In this document: in pieces, positions 5,365-10,470 of the stretch
Numbering within the stretch: the stretch's first letter is position 1
Layout of the letters: every line of letters begins with the position of its first letter
NCBI GenBank assembly: GCA_030430345.1
Contig: JAUIFT010000041.1
Coordinates: 1 to 10,470, forward strand
Length of the DNA: 10,470 bases
Direction of reading: 5' to 3'
From: Calditrichia bacterium
GTDB taxonomy: Bacteria; Calditrichota; Calditrichia; RBG-13-44-9; J042
Notes under the pieces: model-generated
The model's input: only the letters and a program-made list of their open reading frames with translations
What the model was told of the DNA's origin: nothing
The model's database searches: none
Program-made: the position numbers and the translations under genes

Positions 5365-6654
5365 ATGAAGTTGAAAAAAGTAGTCGTCGTTGATGGTTGT
5401 CGAACACCATTTCTGCGTTCCGGCAGCGATTATATGGATTTGATGTCTTACCAGTTAGGGCAATATGCCATCAAAGGGTTGCTCACGAAAACCGGCCTGT
5501 CCCCGGACGCTGTTGACCAGGTAATTATGGGCACGGTAATCTCCAATGTAAAAACCAGCAACGTTGCCCGCGAATCTGCCATCACCGCCGGTATTCCTAA
5601 CACAACCCCTTGTCACACTGTCACCCAGGCATGCATTTCCGCCAATCGGGCAATCTCCTCCGGATGTTTGGAAATTATGTCCGGCCGTGCAGACGTGATC
5701 ATCGCTGGCGGCGTGGACAATACCTCGGATACCCCAATCAATTTCCGTAAAGCGATGCAAAAGAAGTTGTTTAAAGCCCAAAAACTTCGCGGGTTAGGAG
5801 ATAGCCTTAAATTTTTATTTTCACTTCGTCCGGGAGATTTTTTACCTGAACGCCCAAAGGTAGCGGAATACAGCACGAACCGCGTTATGGGTGAAGACTG
5901 CGACATTATGGCGGCACGTTTCCAAGTGAGCCGGGAAGCGCAGGATGAGTATGCGGTTCGCTCTCATAAAATGGCGGCACAAGCTCACGAAGACGGTCAT
6001 TTATCCGCAGAGATGTGTGAAGTTGCTCTCCCGCCGAAGTTTAAACCGATTGATAAAGACAATGGCATTCGCGGCGATACTTCCCTGGAAAAGGTAAAGC
6101 GATTGCGGCCGGCATTTGATCGTAAATTCGGCACATTAACTGCCGCCAATTCTTCCTTCTTGACTGATGGCGCCGCCGCAGTGCTTTTAATGTCAGAAGA
6201 GAAGGCAAAATCACTGGGCCTTACCCCCAAAGCAGAAATCGTTGATTTTGTTTTTACCGGACAGGATCTAAATGATGAGTTACTACTCGGTCCAACCTAC
6301 GCTGTTTCCGAAATTTTGCAGCGCAACAACTTGTCGTTAGAGGATTTAGACGTTATTGAATTTCATGAAGCATTTGCCGGTCAGATTTTAGCCAATGTCA
6401 CCGCCCTCGCATCCGATGAATTCGCGAAAGCCCATCTTGGAAGAGATAAAGCGGTTGGTGAAATAAATATGGATAAATTTAACCGCTGGGGCGGCTCCCT
6501 CTCAATTGGCCATCCATTTGGCGCAACCGGCGCCCGCCTGTTAACGACAACTGCCAATCGACTCCATCACGAAAATGGGAAGCTTGGCCTGTTGGCGGCT
6601 TGCGCCGCTGGCGCACATGGCCATGCGATGATCATAAAACGTTATACTGCTTAA
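5365..6654 (+). CDS. fadI: 3-ketoacyl-CoA thiolase, beta subunit of the beta-oxidation complex
   Basis: This 429-residue thiolase cleaves 3-ketoacyl-CoA with CoA to acetyl-CoA and a shortened acyl-CoA, the last step of beta-oxidation. The nucleophile is C90 in TQACISANRAI. The other catalytic elements are H334 in FHEAFAGQ, H383 in SIGHPFGATGA and C413 in AACAAGAHGHA. The closest family is FadI/HADHB rather than FadA: the long loop at about 121-180 (FRKAMQKK to FLPERPKVAEYSTNRVMG), the NSSFLTDGA block at 262-270 and KFNRWGGSLS (371-380) are typical of trifunctional-protein beta subunits. In the final glycine-rich motif the usual GG is GA (A417), a minor change. Length is normal for FadI. The gene starts at ATG 5365 with a weak ribosome site (CAGGCAG, 5352-5358). 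fadJ follows after 16 bp, giving the fadI-fadJ order seen in E. coli; the two products should form one complex. Confidence 0.95.
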   Translation: MKLKKVVVVDGCRTPFLRSGSDYMDLMSYQLGQYAIKGLLTKTGLSPDAVDQVIMGTVISNVKTSNVARESAITAGIPNTTPCHTVTQACISANRAISSGCLEIMSGRADVIIAGGVDNTSDTPINFRKAMQKKLFKAQKLRGLGDSLKFLFSLRPGDFLPERPKVAEYSTNRVMGEDCDIMAARFQVSREAQDEYAVRSHKMAAQAHEDGHLSAEMCEVALPPKFKPIDKDNGIRGDTSLEKVKRLRPAFDRKFGTLTAANSSFLTDGAAAVLLMSEEKAKSLGLTPKAEIVDFVFTGQDLNDELLLGPTYAVSEILQRNNLSLEDLDVIEFHEAFAGQILANVTALASDEFAKAHLGRDKAVGEINMDKFNRWGGSLSIGHPFGATGARLLTTTANRLHHENGKLGLLAACAAGAHGHAMIIKRYTA

Positions 6655-6670
6655 GCGACGGAGAAATAAA

Positions 6671-8788
6671 GTGAGAATTGAAGACGTTATAAAGATTGAA
6701 AAGAATGAGGGCATTGCGACAATCTGGCTGGATCATCAATTGGAAAAGACCAACATTGTTTCCCCCGCTCTGATTGAAATTTTCGAAACCGTTTTTAATG
6801 ATATTGCCACGGATAATGATATTAAAGCCGCGGTATTAATTAGCCGAAAAAAAGATTTTATTGCCGGCGCAGACATCAAATCATTTGCTATTGAAAAACC
6901 CGGTGATTTTCTCCCCTACCAGGAGAAAGGCCATGCCAGCCTCGCCAGACTGGAAAACGGTAAAAAGCCGATCGTTGCAGCAGTCCATGGCGGCTGCTTT
7001 GGGTTAGGCACTGAATTGGCATTGGCCTGCCATGCAATTGTCGCCTCGAATGATTCTTCCACAGTTTTCGCCTTGCCGGAGGTAAAAATAGGTTTATTAC
7101 CCGGCGGTGGGGGCACTCAACGCCTCCCCCGCCGGGTAGGCATCCAGGCAGCACTCGATATGATGCTTACCGGAAAGAACATCTATGCTTACCGGGCCCG
7201 TAAAATAGGACTGGTTGATGTGCTGACAGACAAAAGCAAGCTTCATCAGGCGGCGGTAATCACCGCAAAAGGACTCCTGAAAAAACCTGCGAAAAAACAA
7301 CCGAGAAAGACTTTCCTCAATAAACTGCTGGAAAACAATCCGGTGGGCAGATCGGTATTATTTAGCCAGGCACGGAAAATGGCGAACAAACAATCACAGG
7401 GAAATTATCCGGCGATACCGGCAATCATCGAGTGTGTCGAACGTGGTTTCAAAAATGGCATCGCGGATGGCTATGCGGCGGAGCTGGAGCATTTTGAAAA
7501 GTTAATGCTTACTCCGGAAAGCGATGCCTTACGGGGACTGTTTTTTCAAATAACTGATAACAAGAAAAACCCCATCAATAACGAAGCGAAGAAGATACAG
7601 CGCCTGGGGATGATTGGCGCCGGATTTATGGGAGCAGGTATTGCCGAGGTAAGCGTCAACAAAGGCATTGATGTTCTGCTAAAAGACATTAATCCGGAAA
7701 CGATTCAGGAAGCGCGAAAAAGCATCTGGAAAGGCCTGAAAAAGAAAATTCGCTATAAAACGCTCAGCAAAACGGCGGCGGAAACGGTCATTGGCCGGGT
7801 AAAAGGACAGTTGGATTACGCCCATTTCGAGACCGCCGATCTGGTTATCGAAGCAGTATTGGAAAAAATGGAATTGAAAAAACAGATTATCAAGGAAGTG
7901 GAATCTCTGGGAAATGATAAGCTGATTTTCGCCAGCAATACTTCTTCTCTTTCGGTTAACGAGATGGCGGAAAGTGCTAAAAAACCGGATCAGGTCATCG
8001 GAATGCACTATTTCTCTCCTGTTCCGAAAATGCCATTATTGGAAATCGTCAAAACGCCCCATACTGCGGATTGGGTTATCGCCGCTTGCTACGATTTTGG
8101 CGTTCGGCAGGGCAAAACCTGTATTATCGTAAACGATGGCCCGGGATTTTATGTAAACCGTATTCTCGCCCCTTATCTGAACGAGTGTTTGTTGATGATT
8201 GAAGAAGGTGTCCCCTTCGACGCCATTGACAAGGCTTTATTGAAAAAGGGATTTCCGGTTGGACCAATCACCCTGATGGATCAAGTCGGGTTGGATATTG
8301 TTGCCCACTCGACCTCCAGCAGCGAGGCAGTCGTAAAAGATCGGGAAGGATTTGAAATCAGCAAAGGCGTGGTCAAAATGTATGAAGCTGGCCGGCGGGG
8401 CCGCAAAAACAAACAGGGCTTTTATCAATACAGCGATAAAGGCAAACGAAAAGGCGTTGATTCCTCTGCCTATCAATACTTTAAAGGGGATGGCAACAAA
8501 GCGCTTGCTGCTTTAGAAATTCAGGATCGCGCACTGATGTTAATGCTTAATGAAGCGGTAATTTGTCTCGAGCATAACATCATCAGCAAACCAGATGATG
8601 GAGACCTCGGTGCAGTTTTCGGGATTGGGTTCCTTCCTTTTAGCGGTGGGCCTTTCCGCTATATAGACCACATCGGTGTAAAAAATATTTATGATACAAT
8701 GCATAGGCTTACAGAAACTTATGGCCCGCGCTTCCTACCCGCAAAAATGCTAAAGGATATGGCGGAAAAAGGGAAAGCCTTTCATTAG
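6671..8788 (+). CDS. fadJ: Enoyl-CoA hydratase / 3-hydroxyacyl-CoA dehydrogenase, alpha subunit
   Basis: This 705-residue bifunctional enzyme hydrates 2-enoyl-CoA and oxidises the (S)-3-hydroxyacyl-CoA with NAD+, feeding the adjacent thiolase. The N-terminal crotonase domain (about 1-190) has the oxyanion-hole segment FIAGADIKSF (63-72) and both catalytic glutamates, E115 (GLGTELALA) and E137 (LPEVKIGLLPGGGGTQRLPR). A linker (about 190-305) precedes the Rossmann domain, with GAGFMGAGIA (316-325), acidic D339 and SNTSSLSVNEMA (422-433). The dehydrogenase catalytic pair is H446 (GMHYFSPV) and E458 (PLLEIV). Two C-terminal 3HCDH domains follow (NDGPGFYVNRIL at 488-499; about 615-705). Length is close to E. 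coli FadJ (714). The start is GTG 6671 with GGAG 7 nt upstream; it is 16 bp after fadI, so translation is probably coupled. All catalytic residues are present. A bidirectional terminator follows. Confidence 0.96.
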   Translation: MRIEDVIKIEKNEGIATIWLDHQLEKTNIVSPALIEIFETVFNDIATDNDIKAAVLISRKKDFIAGADIKSFAIEKPGDFLPYQEKGHASLARLENGKKPIVAAVHGGCFGLGTELALACHAIVASNDSSTVFALPEVKIGLLPGGGGTQRLPRRVGIQAALDMMLTGKNIYAYRARKIGLVDVLTDKSKLHQAAVITAKGLLKKPAKKQPRKTFLNKLLENNPVGRSVLFSQARKMANKQSQGNYPAIPAIIECVERGFKNGIADGYAAELEHFEKLMLTPESDALRGLFFQITDNKKNPINNEAKKIQRLGMIGAGFMGAGIAEVSVNKGIDVLLKDINPETIQEARKSIWKGLKKKIRYKTLSKTAAETVIGRVKGQLDYAHFETADLVIEAVLEKMELKKQIIKEVESLGNDKLIFASNTSSLSVNEMAESAKKPDQVIGMHYFSPVPKMPLLEIVKTPHTADWVIAACYDFGVRQGKTCIIVNDGPGFYVNRILAPYLNECLLMIEEGVPFDAIDKALLKKGFPVGPITLMDQVGLDIVAHSTSSSEAVVKDREGFEISKGVVKMYEAGRRGRKNKQGFYQYSDKGKRKGVDSSAYQYFKGDGNKALAALEIQDRALMLMLNEAVICLEHNIISKPDDGDLGAVFGIGFLPFSGGPFRYIDHIGVKNIYDTMHRLTETYGPRFLPAKMLKDMAEKGKAFH

Positions 8789-8826
8789 AATTGTGACTTC
8801 TCCCCTGCAGGCGTCCCTTAAAAACT

Positions 8827-8862
8827 AAAAGCGCCGTGGAATATTTCCACAGCGCTTTTTTT
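8827..8862. terminator. Bidirectional intrinsic terminator between convergent genes
   Basis: AAAAGCGCCGTGGAA (8827-8841) and TTCCACAGCGCTTTT (8845-8859) form a 15-position stem with one C-A mismatch and a 3-nt loop. The plus strand continues with T residues to 8862. On the minus strand the stem is followed by TTTTAGTTTTT. It can end both the fadIJ transcript and the convergent small gene at 8895-9110. Confidence 0.9.
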
Positions 8863-8894
8863 GGAGTCAGATGATAAGTAGATCTGTGTAGAAT

Positions 8895-9110
8895 TTACTT
8901 CTGTTTAACCTTGTACAAAACTTGCCCCAAGTATCCACCGGAATTGATCTCGGCAATATAAAGTCCCGGTTGCATATGCGCTTCCCGCTTTAGCATTGGC
9001 TCGGAAAGCTTGTTCAGCAATTCACCGGCTTCATAATCCTGCTCGCCATCGCTTAACAGAATGGGCGTTTCTTCTTCAACGATCTGGTTTAGTACTTCAC
9101 GTAATTTCAT
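8895..9110 (-). CDS. Small hypothetical protein, 71 aa
   Basis: This 71-residue soluble-looking protein has no signal peptide, membrane segment or family I recognise. The N-terminal half is acidic and helical (LREVLNQIVEEETP, then GEQDYEAGELLNKLSEP). The C-terminal third looks like beta strands with glycines (PGLYIAEINSGGYLGQVLYKVKQ). The start at ATG 9110 is preferred over the in-frame codon at 9128, because AGGGA lies about 7-8 nt upstream. Evidence that it is real: a good ribosome site, an independent position convergent with fadJ, a shared bidirectional terminator just past its stop, and a roughly 320-bp AT-rich region upstream. No clear promoter was found on the minus strand. It may be lineage-restricted. 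Function is unknown. Confidence 0.6.
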   Translation of the reverse strand: MKLREVLNQIVEEETPILLSDGEQDYEAGELLNKLSEPMLKREAHMQPGLYIAEINSGGYLGQVLYKVKQK

Positions 9111-9430
9111 AATAATTTCCCTGAGCAAAGGTTGACAAAAAACAATTTAGTCTGAATATCTAACTTTCGCTTATTTACGGGACATTTTTCAATATGTTCT
9201 CTTATTTTTGCTAACTTTATCGCTTTTTTTGCATCAAAAAACCTTGCACTAAAGACAGGAAAAAATTATCACGATTTAATAACATTTTTGATTCCGCGTT
9301 AAAATTGGAATCCATATCACAAAAACACAGTATAATCGACTATAGCTTGTAGTATACAATTAAGTTGCAATGAAATATTTGATGATTTATTTTTAAACGC
9401 TTAGCGTATTAATTTCAGGAAGGACCTAAA
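9111..9430. promoter_or_regulatory. AT-rich divergent intergenic region with dyads and a -10-like box
   Basis: This 320-bp gap separates the minus-strand 71-aa gene from the thioredoxin-like gene and holds no gene I can support. Contents seen: TTGACA at 9132-9137 without a good -10; an A/T palindrome TTTTTTG-cat-CAAAAAA (9225-9241); and a perfect -10-like TATAAT at 9331-9336, with only a poorly spaced TTGGAA (9305-9310, 20 bp) as -35. Two further dyads are TTGTA-gta-TACAA (9347-9359) and an 11-bp palindrome ACGCT-t-AGCGT (9397-9407), ten bases before a strong ribosome site AGGAAGGA (9417-9424). The dyads near TATAAT are plausible regulator sites for the rightward gene. This is inferred from symmetry only. 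Confidence 0.35.
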
Positions 9431-10126
9431 ATGTCAAAAAGATTTTCAGGCATACTATTACTTATCTTGCTCGTTTGCTTCTCCTTTTCATCGCTGAAAG
9501 CCGGAGAGGTTGCCCTGGAAGGTGCCCAAATTGGCGAATGGACGATGGACTTTACCGCTGCCGCAAAACTCGCCAGTGAAAAAGACCTCCCCATGTTACT
9601 TAATTTTACCGGCTCCGACTGGTGTGGCTGGTGTAAATTGATGGATAAAAATGTTTTTGCGAAAGAATCCTTTAAGTCATTCGCAAAAGAAGAGATGGTG
9701 CTGGTTACGTTGGATTTCCCCAGAAATTCCAGTATTGTTCCAGCCAAATATGTCAATAGAAACTATCAACTACAGAGTCAATTTGGCGTTAGTGGTTATC
9801 CGACATACATCATTCTGGATAGCGATGGCGAAACTGTATTAGGACAGCTTGGCGCCGGACGGGACAAAACGCCCGATGTGTTCGTGCAGGAGCTTAAAAA
9901 TATCCTGCGCTTCCGGGACTCTGAAATTGCCGAATACGCCCAAACCCTGGCACCGGCAAAGGCAAAGGCTTTCAAAGCCGCCGTTGCAGATTTGAAAAGC
10001 ACCCAAGATGATTTCATGGCCTGGCTGGATACCGAGCCAATTAGAAATCCTGAGAACGAAAAAATATACTCGGACTTTGTCACCAAGCTTCGGGCAAGCC
10101 TGACGAAGATAAACGAATTTTATTGA
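9431..10126 (+). CDS. Secreted thioredoxin-fold protein (CGWC)
   Basis: This 231-residue exported thioredoxin-like protein starts with a signal peptide (KR at 3-4, hydrophobic 7-20, likely cleavage near LKA, 22-24). Thioredoxin elements are in order: the beta strand PMLLNFTGSDW (54-64), the redox motif CGWC (65-68), and the cis-proline region SGYPTYIILD (121-130, P124). Before CGWC, GEWTMDFTAAAKLASEKDLP is characteristic of the DUF255-like/Thioredoxin_7 group, in which Cys-x-x-Cys is followed by KLMDKNVF. It probably reduces or isomerises disulfides, or protects against oxidation, in the periplasm; the partner is unknown. After the fold, about 155-231 forms a charged helical tail not found in minimal thioredoxins. 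The start is well supported by AGGAAGGA (9417-9424) six bases upstream. The gene is flanked by a long leader region and its own terminator, so it is probably transcribed alone. Confidence 0.85.
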   Translation: MSKRFSGILLLILLVCFSFSSLKAGEVALEGAQIGEWTMDFTAAAKLASEKDLPMLLNFTGSDWCGWCKLMDKNVFAKESFKSFAKEEMVLVTLDFPRNSSIVPAKYVNRNYQLQSQFGVSGYPTYIILDSDGETVLGQLGAGRDKTPDVFVQELKNILRFRDSEIAEYAQTLAPAKAKAFKAAVADLKSTQDDFMAWLDTEPIRNPENEKIYSDFVTKLRASLTKINEFY

Positions 10127-10148
10127 TACCGATATTTTCTTAGCATTT

Positions 10149-10177
10149 AAAAAAGGGCGCTAGAGGCGCCCTTTTTT
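10149..10177 (+). terminator. Intrinsic terminator after the thioredoxin-like gene
   Basis: GGGCGC (10155-10160) pairs with GCGCCC (10166-10171) around a 5-nt loop. The stem is extended by six A residues (10149-10154) opposite six T residues (10172-10177), giving 12 perfect pairs. It begins about 20 bp after the stop codon. The A/T flanks are symmetrical, so it could work in both directions. Confidence 0.92.
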
Positions 10178-10266
10178 ATTTCCTGTTTTTTATTTAGCAG
10201 TAATTCCGCTCTCTCATCTTTTTAATAGCACTCACTTTTACTACTTCCGCCAGGCAAACTATCTTC

Positions 10267-10302
10267 CGGGCATTGTATTTTTCAGTGCAATCACAATGCC
10301 CG
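10267..10302. repeat. Perfect 10-bp inverted repeat upstream of the fabH-like promoter
   Basis: CGGGCATTGT (10267-10276) and ACAATGCCCG (10293-10302) are perfect complements around a 16-nt spacer. No T-tract follows on either strand, so it is not a standard intrinsic terminator. It lies about 40 bp before the -35 box of the next gene, which suits an upstream regulator site or a hairpin at an RNA 3' end. The rest of the gap 10178-10415 shows only the promoter listed separately. Confidence 0.5.
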
Positions 10303-10343
10303 AATCTCAATAAAAATATGGCATATCTTCTTCGCTATTCCCT

Positions 10344-10371
10344 TGGAAAAACTCAGATTATTTCCTATTAT
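10344..10371 (+). promoter_or_regulatory. Promoter of the fabH-like gene
   Basis: TTGGAA (10344-10349) and TATTAT (10366-10371) match consensus in four and five of six positions with a 16-bp spacer. Transcription would begin near 10378, about 38 nt before the ATG at 10416. The ribosome site AAAGGA (10404-10409) lies inside that leader. Confidence 0.5.
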
Positions 10372-10415
10372 TTTGGTGGCTAAAAAGGCATAATTAACAA
10401 TGGAAAGGAATACTG

Positions 10416-10470
10416 ATGAGAAACTCAACGATTGCTGGTGTTGGTCATTATGTGCCGGAGCGTGTTGTTA
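10416..10470 (+). CDS. fabH: Beta-ketoacyl-ACP synthase III-like protein, N-terminus only
   Basis: Only the first 18 codons lie in the window: MRNSTIAGVGHYVPERVV. The pattern S-x-I-x-G-x-G-x-Y-x-P-x-R-x-V is the usual N-terminal strand of FabH-type synthases, which condense acetyl-CoA with malonyl-ACP to start fatty-acid synthesis. The catalytic Cys-His-Asn lie outside the window, so related KAS III-like enzymes (for example OleA-type or polyketide starter enzymes) cannot be excluded. The start is supported by AAAGGA six bases upstream and a promoter at 10344-10371. Confidence 0.65.
   Translation, partial: MRNSTIAGVGHYVPERVV

Noticed and set aside
1..10470. Mobile element, CRISPR array or defence island
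   Set aside because: No transposase, integrase, repeat-spacer pattern or defence family was seen; apart from the left edge the genes are housekeeping or exported proteins with consistent composition.

Overview
The window reads as bacterial chromosome with moderate G+C, short intergenic gaps, strong Shine-Dalgarno sequences (AAAGGA, GGAG, AGGAAGGA), E. coli-like -35/-10 elements and textbook intrinsic terminators. Several products carry Sec signal peptides. The beta-oxidation pair resembles both gammaproteobacterial FadI/FadJ and the mitochondrial trifunctional protein. The lineage cannot be fixed from sequence alone. Exported Asp-box and TPR proteins and a fused SpmA-SpmB would fit a non-photosynthetic Gram-negative such as a Calditrichota or other FCB-group bacterium, but this is a low-confidence guess. 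The E. coli-like promoters and strong ribosome sites argue against typical Bacteroidota.

Layout. The left edge (1 to about 120) holds sequence that does not belong to the adjoining gene. The C-terminal half of a DeoD purine nucleoside phosphorylase starts abruptly near 120, and the facing strand carries an open frame running off the edge. Thirty-six bases after deoD lies a fused SpmA-SpmB membrane protein with two nucleoside-recognition (Gate) domains, so this end looks like a purine nucleoside unit. A strong promoter and an intrinsic terminator then lie about 50 bp apart, before a secreted six-Asp-box beta-propeller of the Ycf48/HCF136 type. An unusually structured leader of about 150 nt precedes an exported TPR protein, which ends at a clear terminator. 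A GNAT acetyltransferase follows.

The centre is a two-gene beta-oxidation operon in fadI-fadJ order: a thiolase (beta subunit), then, 16 bp later, a hydratase/3-hydroxyacyl-CoA dehydrogenase (alpha subunit). An AT-rich inverted repeat upstream is a candidate operator. A bidirectional terminator separates fadJ from a convergent 71-residue gene of unknown function. A 320-bp AT-rich divergent region leads to a secreted thioredoxin-fold protein with a CGWC active site, then a terminator, a perfect hairpin, a good promoter and the first 18 codons of a FabH-like ketoacyl-ACP synthase III.

Fatty-acid degradation (fadIJ) and probably fatty-acid initiation (fabH-like) lie near each other, but the intervening genes have their own signals, so joint regulation is not shown. 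No CRISPR array, transposase, tRNA, rRNA or defence system is visible. The most unusual features are the structured leader before the TPR gene, the promoter-terminator cassette before the propeller gene, and the abrupt left-edge junction.
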